In this document: one piece after another, positions 47,347 through 57,741 of the stretch | Layout of the letters: the number at the start of each line of letters is the position of its first letter | Numbering within the stretch: position 1 is the stretch's first letter | NCBI GenBank assembly: GCA_947579605.1 | Contig: OX388322.1 | Span: 6,820,001-6,884,000, forward strand | Direction: 5' to 3' | DNA length: 64,000 bases | From: Athripsodes cinereus | Lineage: Eukaryota; Arthropoda; Insecta; Trichoptera; Leptoceridae | Program-made: the position numbers and the translations under genes | The notes under the pieces: model-generated | What the model was told of the DNA's origin: nothing | The model's database searches: none | What the model saw: only the letters and a program-made list of their open reading frames with translations

Positions 47347-47575
47347 TCTCGTCATTTCCCACAAAAGAGGTAGGCAGCGGACTAACTGTATGTATAAACA
47401 TGCAAATGGTCCTCTCCGTGTAAATATAAAATAAGATATTCAGGATTTAGATCGAAAATGTTAAATGTTTTATACGTGATCTTTTACGAATACCTGCTTT
47501 TTACATGACACTAGTAAAGTCACAGAAAAAAGTGGGTAATCTATTTTTGCGGGGGATTACACGGGATTTCAAAAT
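47347..47575 (-). repeat. Family A copy, diverged
   Basis: 'cgtcatttcccacaaaagag', 'catgcaaatggtcctctccg', 'tgctttttacatgacactag', 'gggggattacacggg'. Confidence 0.6.
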
Positions 47576-47639
47576 TAATTCATTAGAAATATGCTCAAAT
47601 ATCAACGACTTCTAGTGTATAAAATTAGAAATTGATTTT

Positions 47640-47910
47640 AATACTATGTATAGATACTTACCAGCCATAACGAATCTCATAAGGTCGGAGTGGCACAATT
47701 ATTGGCAAATATCACCAACCGGAGTATGCTATAAAAACATACAAAATAAGATTCCGTATCGTCCGTGGTTTGAAATAGGGCGACAATCTAAATTGGACAT
47801 TTCCCTCATTTCCAGAATTCGAATTGTACATTGTTTGGTCGACACCCACATAGCAAGGATTGGAGTTTTCCGAATTTGCCACTGTGTTTTAAAAAGAATA
47901 AAACGTTAAC
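47640..47910 (+). pseudogene. LINE ORF2 C-terminal fragment
   Basis: Reads EWHNYWQISPTGVCYKNIQN, KIPYRPWFEIGRQSKLDISL, ISRIRIVHCLVDTHIARIGV F. The 'W...W..S..G..Y..I...P..PWF..........SRLR.GH......L..IGV' pattern is the RNase H/tether region of an insect non-LTR group; 62395-62500 carries the next part of the same family. Confidence 0.5.
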
Positions 47911-47926
47911 TAAATAAATATAATAT

Positions 47927-48119
47927 ATAATTTTTAAAATGAAACACAATATATAGATAGTTATTCCACTATTGACTATTTATTTTTGCGAGCCGGCTTT
48001 CAAGACCTTCCGCTCTCATCGTCAGGCAAAAGTAAAGTGAATCTTCATTACAAGTAAAGTATGTGACAAACAGAAAACAATATTGCAACTAATTTGTTGT
48101 GTTTCATTTTAAAAATTAT
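47927..48119. repeat. 193-bp unit with 23-bp perfect terminal inverted repeats around a hammerhead motif
   Basis: Left 47927-47949 (ataatttttaaaatgaaaca + caa) and right 48097-48119 are exact reverse complements. The hammerhead motif at 47984-48031 lies between them. No coding sequence. This may be a small retroelement or MITE derived from a hammerhead-bearing element. Confidence 0.5.
47984..48031 (-). ncRNA. Hammerhead ribozyme motif, type I, complete core
   Basis: Minus strand: helix I UUUUGC (48026-48031), core CUGACGA (48019-48025), extra U, helix II GAGA...UCUU (with one G-U), GAAA (47998-48001), palindromic helix III AGCCGGCU, C17 (47990), then GCAAAA closing helix I with six pairs. 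The predicted cleavage point is between 47990 and 47989. The invariant core and the preferred C17 are present. The short self-complementary helix III is the type associated with Penelope-like retroelements and dimeric hammerheads. Helix II is weak. No transcription evidence is available from sequence. Confidence 0.6.
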
Positions 48120-50190
48120 TAATATGAACTTCCACCAAGAACCGTCGGTCGATAATTTAAACTTTAAATATAATATATGTCTAGCAATGAGCATAAAAAA
48201 GTAAATAAAATATAAGAAAGTAATTAATAAAATACATCCACATTTTTTATACAAAGATACTATGTAGGCCTATAATATATGTGAAATAATTATTATTTCA
48301 GTATGTTATATTTATTTTCCATAATATACTCGTACAATTAGCAAATAATAATGAAATGCAAAAAAACTACAAGATATTTTACGATTCCTTGAGGATAATA
48401 TTGGACCTATAATTTAAAGAACTCGATAATATACTGAGCAAAGGATAGTGACCCTCAAATACCGAAGAAAATTACTTTTTGCATAAAAAAAGGTATGGTT
48501 AATTTAATACCACTAATGAAGAAACACTCGCTTGTGCTAAATTTTTACTAATCAGTTTAAAAAAATATCAAACACTTTCGTATCATAATGGCACATAATC
48601 AGAGATTGGGGAACTGAGTAAAGAATTAATTTAAGAAGTATGTTGTGTGAGATATTGTATGAATCAAAATATTTTTATATTTATTGTTACCGTAATATTA
48701 TTTTTTTTTAAATTACATTATTAATTTAATTTTAATGTAACTCTTAGGGTTTTTTCTTCATTTCAAATTATTTAGTAATAACAATCTGATTCGTGAAATT
48801 TCATATTTGATAACATCTTTTCATACACAATTTGGTGTCACGCAATTTTGAAAATATTTCAAACTGAAATCAGACAAATAAATGTTGATTCGTAACATTT
48901 CACAGAAATTGTTTCTTGATTACGAAGAATGGTAGCTTGCTACAGATCTGTTATTTAAGAGAAATCGATATGCTTGGAAGAACCGAGAGTAGTTTGAAAG
49001 GAAATTCAGTCCGAAATTCCACATCCTCTCTACTCACACCGCGAGATAGAGTGTTAAGGGATAGATAGGTCCAGATTCTTTGTTTGCCATTTGCCCTTTA
49101 GCGCTCTTCATGAGATTACAGTACGTACAGTCAAGATCAATCCTCTTCCATTCAGAGCAATTTCCTCTTCTCACAAAATTTCCAAAGTAATAATTGCAGT
49201 GTGACCAAAGCGGTGTGAAAGAAGTATATCTAAGCCCTCAGAAATCTTGGGAACGAATAAACAGTGTTCTTTTTAACCAAGAATCAGTGATTTTACTTTT
49301 TTTTGGGCCATACTTAATAGTACATCAAATTGATCGTAATTCAGAGAAATTTGATCGTTTTGCCTTAATAGTTATGTGCAGGAAGAAATACAAATAATAA
49401 AACTTAATTTCAGTTACCACACACATTCATTTTATTACTAAAAATATCCTGGCGGTGTTCTCAGATCCTTGAAAATTACGACAATAATGAAATTATAAAC
49501 GGGCGCTATATCCTTAAAAACCTGTTTAGGTTTACAAGTATTCGATCGTCGTAATTGCAAGATGTTACACAAAATATATTGGCAATATTCTGAGAAATAA
49601 AGATACAAATAACTAATAGAATTACTTAGAAAATAAGACCATGGTTGATCAGTTCTATTGTATAATATGAATGGGTTTTTGTATTTTTACTTGACTTACT
49701 AATTTTTTGAAAGGTATTAACATCAACTATTTTTTCTTCGCTAGTTTCTGCGTCCGACTTTTACTTAAACTGTTAGCTTTCAACCTGAAAGCCACTTCAC
49801 CGCCTTCAGAGGGGGTGCAGCGGTGACTTTTTAAGCTGAATATAAGCTTTACTTTAGATCTTTGTGAACATGAAAACTATTGAAATTTGTTCTCTTTTGT
49901 ATTTTAGGGGAAAAAAGTTCAGGTGGGATAAGTCGATCAGAATATACACAATAGTCGATATTAGTAATAATTAGCCTAGCCTACCCTAGCCTAACACTTT
50001 GCTTATATCTGTCTTATTCTTCAGGAGGATATTGTTTGTATTGATGCAGTTTTGATTCGCTGTGATAGTAGATTTTGTCATTTTCTTGGTTGAAGTTCAA
50101 CACAGATTCTACCTGTATAATTTCAGCACCCATATTTTGTCTTTTGAAAATAAATTCGAACATTTTCTTTTTATCAATATATTTCAGTCA
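48120..50190. other. No gene recognised
   Basis: AT-rich. 'gttagctttcaacctgaaagcc' near 49775 is a small palindrome. Short frames only. Confidence 0.35.
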
Positions 50191-50199
50191 TTATTCCAT

Positions 50200-50295
50200 A
50201 TATACTTGTCTTCCTATAGTTGGAGTGTAAGCCAACTGCGCCTTGGCACTTCCTCCAGAGATCTCTGTCCACTGCTGCTTCCAGAATGTTAGACC
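50200..50295 (-). pseudogene. Short LINE C-terminal remnant
   Basis: The minus strand reads SNILEAAVDRDLWRKCQGAV then GLHSNY, similar to the closing residues of insect LINE ORF2 ('AVDR..WR.....'). Confidence 0.35.
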
Positions 50296-50728
50296 ACAAA
50301 AAATCTTTGAATGCGCATGATAGACACTTGTCCATGCTTTTGTTTCATCAGACATAAAGTTTTATGGATCATTTGCTACAAAGACTTATAACAAAACAAT
50401 AAAAAATATGCAACTAAACTATTTTTTTACGATTTAGGAGTACACTTTATAAGTAGACATTCTAGGAAATACGGTACTCTTTTAATTACCATTGTTTAGG
50501 AGTCAATGAAATCAATGATACTTAAAATTACGAATCATGCACCAGGCGTCATCAGTATCGTTCGTTGACTGGAACACTGAATACATACAAATTTTATTAA
50601 TTTTGTAAAGTCATGCTTACAAAATCTCGTATTTATCAATCAAATAAAAAAAAGATTTCTTCTTGACTGTCGTTCTCTCAATGCTAAGGTCCTTGATCAT
50701 CATTCATGTAGTTGTAAATTAACATTAA

Positions 50729-53700
50729 AAAAAATATTTTTTTTTTTATTTTTTTATTTTATTTTATTTTATTTTAAGCAAACAAACAGTTAAACAGAAT
50801 ACATTACAAGATATAAGTTACATAATAAGTAAACCAAAACAGTTTGCAGTAATATTACAAGTTTTTAGTTGACATATAATCTTAATTCTAAAAATGGAAA
50901 AGTGCTTTTATTTAAAGTTAGTATGTATGATTCTTAACAAGACTAAGTATCTTATATTTGTAGAGAAAAATTAAACCTACAATGGAGCGCTCATGAAGAA
51001 GGAAAAGGGAAGGAAAGGAAAACCATTACAGCAGAGTCATCCTCTGTTTAAAGTCTCAGATATTTGAGACTTAAATTTGGTCTTAGTATGTTGGTGGATA
51101 TCCACCGCGCCAAAAAATGAGTCGTAACTACCACAAGCTCGTTGTATATACGAGTTTTGGCAGTAATTTGTGGTACACTGTGGAAGTCTAAATGTAGAAC
51201 CAGTTCTCGTTCGTCTTGGGGGGCAGTTAAAGTGTATTTTATGGATAAGTTCAGTCGAGTCGATGACACCATTCAGGAGTTTATATAAGTACATCATGTC
51301 ACTTACAGTTCGCCTGTTTTCCAAAGTTGCAACCCTATGGTGACGGGCAGAAAGTTTATAGTCGTCGAAAGATAACCTACATCTGAAATTAATATGTTTT
51401 AAAAATTTGTTTTGAACCCTTTCTATCCGATCTATGTATGTTATATATTGTGGGTTCCATACAACTGATGCAAATTCCAAACTACTCCGCACGTAACAGA
51501 AATACAACGCTTTCAAGGTATTGATAGACTTGAATGGCTTAGATACCCTCAATATAAAACCCAACTGTTTGAATGCCCCATCTACTATTCGGTCTATGTG
51601 ATTTTTATACGTCATTTTGCTGTCAAGTAATACACCTAGGTCTTTAACTTCGTTTACTCTTGCCAACTGCGCGCCATTCAGAACGTATCTCTTAGCAATT
51701 GGCTTCTTTGATCTTGTAAAGGTGATACAGTTACATTTTGAGACATTGAGGTAAAGTTGATTTTTTAGGCAGTAGCTAGAGAGTCTATCTAAGTCTAGTT
51801 GCAACTCTTCGCAGTCCCTAGGACTAGAAATGCTTCTATAGATTTTAATATCGTCTGCGTAAACTAGGTAGCTGGAAGTCTGAAAACAATGCTTTATATC
51901 GTTTATGTACAAGATAAAAAGGATAGGCCCCAGATGAGAGCCTTGTGGGACACCTGAGGAACAATGTGAGTATTGAGAAACACAGTTGTTCACGGCGACT
52001 GCCTGTAATCTTCCCTCTATGTACGATGCTATCCACCTTAGTAGGTCACCATGAATACCGTATCTCTCCAATTTGTGAACCAGTATATTGTGGCTAATCT
52101 TATCAAACGCCTTGGAAAAGTCCGTATATATAGCGTCCGTCTGTCCCCCACCCCCCATTGAATTTAGGATATAATCAGTGAACTGAATAAGATTAGACTC
52201 GACTGATCTTCCCGGGAAAAAGCCATGTTGATTCGGAATGATGAAGGATTTTATTGCAGGAGTAAGTTGTTCAACTACAATTCTCTCCATCACTTTGCTC
52301 ATCAAAGACAGTTTCGATATGGGCCTGTAGTTCTCAACATTGTGTTTGTCACCAGATTTATATATAGGAGTAATTAGTGATCTCTTCCAGACGGATGGGA
52401 AGGAGCCGGCACGAAAAGATAGGTTGAATAAAATAGTAAGTGGCTCTGCAAGTTCATCAGCACATTTCACAATAAATATGGGTGGGATGCCATCCGGTCC
52501 CGCTCCCTTACTCAAGTCGAGACTTTTGAGTTTCTGTGATATGTCGGTCGTTTCGAAGTAAATTTTGTTAATATCCAGGCAGTTTGAGCAGAGCACGTCA
52601 GGCATACCTGAGGTGTCCGATTCAAACGCAGAATTGAAAAAATCACCAAACATATCACATATCCTCTCCGTGTCGCTGGTAGTTTCACTTTTGTAACGCA
52701 TGTTGTGCGGGAGGCCAGAGTGTGGTTTTTTCGATTTCAAGAAGCCGTGTAGCGCTTTTGGATTGGATTTTATGGCATTTTCTGTTTGACTGACGTAATC
52801 GTTATAGCATTTCTGTTGCAAAGCCTTCTGCCTCAGTCTGAGCAGTGAATAAGTATCGTAATTTGATGCTATACCCGATTTCTTCCATTTTTTATGAGCC
52901 TTTAGTTTTTCTCTAATTACTTTTTTCAAGGGTTCACTAAACCAACTCGGAAACTTATTAGAGTTTTGAACTGTTTTACGAGGGACATATAAAGATATAC
53001 ATTCTTCGAGGACGCCGTAAAAGCGTTGTACTGCTTCATCAGTATCACAGTTATCAAATTTAACAATCCAATCGATTTGTGAGAGATGTTGTCTTATTGA
53101 GAGGTAATCGGCTTTATAGAAAAGATTAACGGTTCTAGGAATAGTTTTTATGTATATGTCTTTTTCAATACGTACATCAATTAAAAGAGATCTATGGTGG
53201 GAGTCTTCGTAAGTCAGGGGGTTGATACATTGTGAAACTGTGCACCCAGAGCTGGTACTCAACACCAGGTCCAAGATTCGGTCGTTAGAGTTCAATACAC
53301 CATTGTATTGTTCGAGTCCCACCAGAGATAGGAAGTCCACAAACATTGCACTTGTGCCATCATTATATTCACCAGGACTATAGAAAAGCGATCGCTCCTT
53401 CCGGCTCCAGGCAATGTTCGGCAGATTAAAATCACCTAAAATTAAGAAGACTTCTTCAGAGTGATTAAAAATCAAGTTAGAAACGTTGTCCGTGAAATTA
53501 ATAATTTGTTCGTTATAGTTTGTGTCGCGTGGTAAATAAACACAGCAAATGTTGACTGATTCACCAATCCGCTCACCGCAGGTCACCCAAATCTCCTCAG
53601 CGGCAGTGGCCCAAGTAGAGCGGACCTTCGCAGGTATAGTAGATTTGACAGCAATTAGCACTCCGCCGCCCAATCTCTGACCAGTCCCCTCATAATCACG

Positions 53701-53898
53701 GTCACGTCTGAAAACATTGTATCTTCTATCAAATATTTCATGGCTATATATACTGTCGTTTAACCACGTTTCTGTTAGACATATTACATCGTAATCATCG
53801 GTCAATACATTCTCGAGAAAACTATGGGTTTTGGTTCTGAGTCCCCTAACGTTTTGGTAATATAATTTAATAACTATCTGGTTGAGAAAAATCTGAGT
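50729..53898 (-). mobile_element. 5'-truncated non-LTR retrotransposon (CR1/jockey group)
   Basis: One uninterrupted ORF2 followed by ~310 bp of 3' untranslated DNA and a (TAAAA)n / A-rich tail (plus-strand T-rich run 50730-50775). The heptamer acattaa lies immediately outside both ends (50722-50728 and 53899-53905), which I read as the target-site duplication. The reading frame runs out into flanking DNA and stops there, so the 5' truncation point is at 53898. ORF1 and the promoter region are missing. The intact frame suggests a recent insertion. Confidence 0.75.
51037..53898 (-). CDS. ORF2: endonuclease-reverse transcriptase, 5' partial
   Basis: 953 codons open from the truncation point. 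No in-frame ATG begins it; the first visible domain residues, YYQNVRGLRTK, show the true start was upstream. AP-type endonuclease, about residues 10-240: NVRGLRTK, LTETWL, GDFN (about 155) and SHH (about 233). Reverse transcriptase, about 455-720: AGPDGIPP, NYRPIS, QHGF.PGRS, TDFSKAFD (about 592), GVPQGSHLGPILF and the catalytic YADD (about 680), then KDLGVLLD. A C-terminal region with no RNase H that I can see ends at TGA 51037-51039. These motifs place it in the CR1/jockey part of non-LTR elements; the exact clade needs a tree. It would nick target DNA and prime reverse transcription in the nucleus. No frameshift or internal stop is present. Confidence 0.85.
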   Translation of the reverse strand, partial: TQIFLNQIVIKLYYQNVRGLRTKTHSFLENVLTDDYDVICLTETWLNDSIYSHEIFDRRYNVFRRDRDYEGTGQRLGGGVLIAVKSTIPAKVRSTWATAAEEIWVTCGERIGESVNICCVYLPRDTNYNEQIINFTDNVSNLIFNHSEEVFLILGDFNLPNIAWSRKERSLFYSPGEYNDGTSAMFVDFLSLVGLEQYNGVLNSNDRILDLVLSTSSGCTVSQCINPLTYEDSHHRSLLIDVRIEKDIYIKTIPRTVNLFYKADYLSIRQHLSQIDWIVKFDNCDTDEAVQRFYGVLEECISLYVPRKTVQNSNKFPSWFSEPLKKVIREKLKAHKKWKKSGIASNYDTYSLLRLRQKALQQKCYNDYVSQTENAIKSNPKALHGFLKSKKPHSGLPHNMRYKSETTSDTERICDMFGDFFNSAFESDTSGMPDVLCSNCLDINKIYFETTDISQKLKSLDLSKGAGPDGIPPIFIVKCADELAEPLTILFNLSFRAGSFPSVWKRSLITPIYKSGDKHNVENYRPISKLSLMSKVMERIVVEQLTPAIKSFIIPNQHGFFPGRSVESNLIQFTDYILNSMGGGGQTDAIYTDFSKAFDKISHNILVHKLERYGIHGDLLRWIASYIEGRLQAVAVNNCVSQYSHCSSGVPQGSHLGPILFILYINDIKHCFQTSSYLVYADDIKIYRSISSPRDCEELQLDLDRLSSYCLKNQLYLNVSKCNCITFTRSKKPIAKRYVLNGAQLARVNEVKDLGVLLDSKMTYKNHIDRIVDGAFKQLGFILRVSKPFKSINTLKALYFCYVRSSLEFASVVWNPQYITYIDRIERVQNKFLKHINFRCRLSFDDYKLSARHHRVATLENRRTVSDMMYLYKLLNGVIDSTELIHKIHFNCPPRRTRTGSTFRLPQCTTNYCQNSYIQRACGSYDSFFGAVDIHQHTKTKFKSQISETLNRG

Positions 53899-53905
53899 AC
53901 ATTAA

Positions 53906-54165
53906 CCGTGATAACATAAGGATACGACTGATTGGCGTCATTTGAGAGTAACAGAATGACAGCTGAAATAGGTTTATGGGAGAAAGGATGGAGAGGATTC
54001 ATGAGCTTATTTGAATAAACAAATTGAATAAACAAAATATGATAACACTTCGTATAGACCTCCTCTCCATACTATAAAAATGATATTCAAGTTAATGGTA
54101 TTCTTCATAGGTAGCTAAATTCATGATATTAAGTGTCTGCAACGAAAACTAAGAAATCATACTCC
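53906..54165. other. Flank of the LINE insertion; no gene recognised
   Basis: AT-rich sequence between the retrotransposon and the LINE remnants at 54170. Confidence 0.35.
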
Positions 54166-54169
54166 AAAC

Positions 54170-54256
54170 ATGGAAAGGCTACCGTTGAGATGGAGAGACG
54201 ACTTGGGTGAAAAGGTTGAAGCAAACTGGATACGAACGGCTCAAAATCAACTTATG
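54170..54256 (+). pseudogene. RTE-type LINE fragment
   Basis: Reads RLPLRWRDDLGEKVEANWIR TAQNQ, matching 'RGRP..RW.DD......W...AQ' in RTE ORF2. Confidence 0.5.
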
Positions 54257-54269
54257 TTTATCAAGAGTG

Positions 54270-54600
54270 TAAGGATTTATGCTGAAAAGAAGAATACAAA
54301 CCTTTAAAATAAACACTGCTGTAATAAAAAGGATGAATGTAAATAAGTTACGAAAGTTTGGGCATGTGGAAAGAATGAATGAGGACATAATGGCCAAAAA
54401 GATATATTTGGGTGAGAGAAATGGTGCTCGGAGACGTGGACATCCGTCAACAAAATCAAGTTAAAAATCAAATCCTACGTGATCTGGTGACGGTGTTGAG
54501 CACATTGAACAAGAGAGCATGCGTGTAGAATTGTATGGCAGTGACGGAAGCGAAAGATGTATGCAAGGATAGAAGGAAGTGGCGCTTGATCCTTTCTGCC
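54270..54600 (+). pseudogene. LINE reverse-transcriptase C-terminal remnant
   Basis: Reads NVNKLRKFGHVERMNEDIMA KKIYLGERNGARRRGHPSTK, then after frameshifts 'VTEAKDVCKDRRKWRL' near 54540-54585. Same family as 37140-37565. Confidence 0.55.
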
Positions 54601-54870
54601 TGCCTCGCGGGGGAAACGGTGTGATGGTACGCATGTATGTAAAATAAACACTAAAATAAATTTATTTAGAGTATACAGGAAAAATTCGTTCTAACAATCA
54701 TTCCTCGCGTTATGTCATTTTTAATTATAACAAAAAATTAACGCGATATTTATCTTATCCTCACACAGCATAATGACACGTTATATTTTTTTTTCTACCA
54801 AAGGACCAAAAAATTACAACATAAAATAATGAATTACATTTGTTCCCACGTTTTTTTCGATAGCTTCACT
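54601..54870. other. No gene recognised
   Basis: AT-rich DNA; nothing identified. Confidence 0.35.
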
Positions 54871-54878
54871 AACTAGCG

Positions 54879-55228
54879 CAGTGGTTCTTAACCTGGGTTC
54901 GATCGAACCCCAGGGGTTCGGTGAGTCGGTCTTGGCGGTTCGGTGAAAATCATTTTAAAAGCAAGATAGTTTTGCGAGTTGGAAAAATAAAAAAATACTC
55001 CGATAATTCATTAATTAATATGTTTCATGTTTTGATTTAACCATTAAAATTTAATGTTTTGATCTTTGTTTTTTTATTTTTTTTTCATTTTGTACACTTT
55101 ATATAAATATATACCATGTTTTGAATTTGTAAAAATTTAATTTTATTTTTCAAATTAGGAGGGGTTCGGTGAATGCACATGCTGTAACTGGTGGGGTTCG
55201 GTACCCCCAAAAAGGTTAAGAACCACTG
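54879..55228. mobile_element. hAT MITE with perfect 8-bp target duplication
   Basis: Ends CAGTGGTTCTTAACCTGGG and AAAAAGGTTAAGAACCACTG are terminal inverted repeats of hAT type. The octamer aactagcg flanks both sides exactly (54871-54878 and 55229-55236). Internal 'gggttcggtg' motifs occur near both ends. 350 bp, no transposase frame. CAGNGGTTCTTAACC is a widespread hAT terminus in animals. Confidence 0.85.
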
Positions 55229-55239
55229 AACTAGCGTGT

Positions 55240-55712
55240 ACGTACATATTGATTTGGTTAAACGGAATATCTTATTAATATCTTTCCGTGGGCAGTTCGA
55301 TACACGACCAGTAATAACAAAATCATTTTCCGTATCACGTAGCAATTAATTTTAAACAGATCAACGTGAATTGACTGATAAATATGGTAGATATATTTCA
55401 ACACCTGATTAAATTTTATTACGCCTTCCTAATTAGGATCAATTCGAATTCTCACATTCCTTGGAAATCAGAGAAAATATATTATATTATAATTTATTTT
55501 AGTCTTGTTTTAATTTCTACATAACATTGTCAATTTCTTTTCACTGAATTAAAATAAAAGAGATACGCTATCTAGTACTGAATACTTACATTTACGGATT
55601 TGTTTTTTATTTGTGAATAGGTAGTGAAAGTTTTCTGAATAATAAATATTTAGTTTACCATTCATATCCTGATTATTTTTTATTTGTCTCTAATTTTCGT
55701 GGATCAAAGATA
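55240..55712. other. No gene recognised
   Basis: AT-rich DNA; nothing identified. Confidence 0.35.
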
Positions 55713-56299
55713 TCTAATATATAAAATTCTCATGTCACGGTGTTTGTTATCATACTCCTTCAAAATGACTGGACTGATTTTGATGAAATTTTGTGTGCTT
55801 ATCGGGTAGGTCTGAGAATCGGCCAACATCTATTTTTCACACCCCTTAAAGTTATGGGTGGTCCACCCCAAATTTTTTTATTTTATTTTTTGAACAAATT
55901 TTTTTTTTATGGTGAGGCATTAAAAAATATATACAGCCCTAAATTTTCATATTTCTACTATCAACCCCTATTTTTTAATAGCGATAGTAGTAATTCACTC
56001 ATTTTCAACTCAGCAGGGTTACTCTTGACAAAACTAAACACGATCTTTATCTAGTCTTGATCTTGATCATACGACGCACGAAGGGACTATGGTCAAAAAC
56101 ACCGCGCTACCGCTAACGCGCGATCGGTTTTGTGTATTTTTGGCCAATAGTCACTTCGTGCGTCGTATGATCAAGATCAAGACTAGATTAAGATCGTGTT
56201 TATTTTGTCAAGAGTAGCCCTGCTGGTCGATATATATTATAATGTATTATGGCAAATAAATAGTGTATATGACAAAACAACGTTTGCCGGGTCAGTTAG
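55713..56299 (+). mobile_element. Non-autonomous Helitron (copy 2), interrupted by a MITE
   Basis: Starts A|TCTAATATATAAAATTCTCA and ends GCCGGGTCAGTTAG|T (first C of CTAG mutated). The body matches the Helitron at 23141. The palindromic MITE copy 3 (56014-56222) is inserted inside it. No coding capacity. Confidence 0.75.
56014..56222. mobile_element. Palindromic MITE with CAGGG termini (copy 3)
   Basis: 209 bp; 2 bp shorter than the other two copies through loss of AG in the right arm (cgtgtttattttgtcaagag). Flanking trinucleotides are CAG (56011-56013) and CTG (56223-56225). It is younger than the Helitron it interrupts. Confidence 0.8.
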
Positions 56300-56317
56300 T
56301 AAGTTTATAAATGTTAT

Positions 56318-56382
56318 GCTTACTGTGAAAGGTGTACAAAGTTGTATTTGGAAACAAAACTCAGATACATATTTAAAATAAA
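56318..56382 (+). repeat. 3' fragment of SINE-1
   Basis: 'gcttactgtgaaaggtgtac' then 'aaagttgtatttgg' and 'actcagatacatattt' match the end of the SINE at 4455. Confidence 0.5.
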
Positions 56383-56943
56383 ACTACAAAGGTATAAAGA
56401 TATGCTAAAATGTAGATGCTACAGCATATAGACGAAAACCTTTGTATTCAGTTAGTGCGCGGCCCATCCCAGAAAATAACATACTTTAGGTAGATACCTA
56501 CATGGTTATAAAAAAAAAATACTAACTTACTTAAAAGTTATACATTATTTAAAAATTAACCTGGATCATGATTAAACGGTTAAAAAAACTACTGAACGTG
56601 TCTGACTGAGTGATTGGAATACTCATTAATTCTTGACCTAGGCTATGATAAGTGAAAAATATATCTCTCTTATTCATACACACATAAGTAGTAATATAAT
56701 ATTGTGATTACCGTAGAACAGTGGTACAGAACTTTTATTTGATTAAATATGTATTTAATTTGATTAAATTAAAACACTATGTCTTTTACTTTAAAGTAGG
56801 TATTATATATTTTCAGTTGCTTGATTACTCTATTTGATTACTTTGATTAAGTATTTGTTGTTAAAATCATTTTTCTCAATTTGTTCCTATTATTTTTCTA
56901 TTTTTGGACACTCAACTTTTTAAAATTTTGGTCAATTTTTGCT

Positions 56944-57576
56944 CCTACTACTACTATCCCACCACGACATATCCCACAAGTGGTTAAGCCAACGAACCAA
57001 CCATTAACATGCAAGCTTTCCTCTCCATGCTAACAACACTATACTATGTATACTATGGTTTGTTACATTATTTCTGTTTTATATGATTTGAATTTTGTTA
57101 TTATTGCCTTAGATTCATTATTCATTGATTTTGCTGAGTCCTTCTGAATTAATTATTTATTTTTAATGTTGTCATAATGTTTTTTTGTTGCTTCTATTTG
57201 ATTTTATTATACTAATTATATTTATTAAATTTTAATTATTGATCTATTTATATTATGTATATATTAATTTATTTATAATGTTTTCGATTATGCATTATTA
57301 TTTTATGTCTTTCTGTCTTGTTTGAATTTACTTTTATGTGCTTTTTGTGTCTGTCATATATTTTATACATGTTAAAGGCTAACGCCGTATGTTGGAATAA
57401 ATAAAATAAAAAATAAAAATAAAATAAACACATTGAGACATTCAGAATTAGTGGAAAACCTCATGACTGAATTTAAGATGTAATATGTCTTTATTTTTTC
57501 GAACACCCGTCTTTTACAGGAGACTCTAAATCGGGCAGAAAAGAGTGGGAGACTAATTCTTTGCCAGGTGCTTCAC
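56944..57576 (-). repeat. Family A copy split by a later insertion
   Basis: First half 56944-57036 ('ctactactactatcccacca', 'cttcctctccatgctaac'); second half ~57428-57576 ('gagacattcagaattagtgg', 'aagagtgggagactaattct', 'gccaggtgcttcac'). Confidence 0.65.
57038..57426 (+). repeat. Family E LINE-like 3' end inserted in family A
   Basis: Ends 'atgttaaaggctaacgccgt' then 'atgttggaataaataaaata' with an (AAAAT)n-like tail, diverged from the copies at 3640 and 22146. No coding part recognised. Confidence 0.5.
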
Positions 57577-57741
57577 TAATTTTATTGCTCCCTGCGTTTT
57601 TTATTTACTACCTATAGGAATTAGAAATAATAACTTATCTTTTATTTTCAATTTATTACAGTGTTCTAAAAGAACTAAGTAGGTACCCGAATTTTAAATA
57701 AATCTTTCACAGACTTTCGGTTGGGAATCACTGTCGTAGAG

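Larger units (their letters stand above)
56719..57733. mobile_element. Old hAT-like element hosting nested insertions
   Basis: Ends CAGTGGTACAGAACTTTT and CGGTTGGGAATCACTG are decayed inverted repeats of hAT type. Flanking octamers ccgtagaa (56711-56718) and tcgtagag (57734-57741) agree at six positions. Inside is a family A copy (56944-57576), itself split by a family E LINE-like end. Confidence 0.45.
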
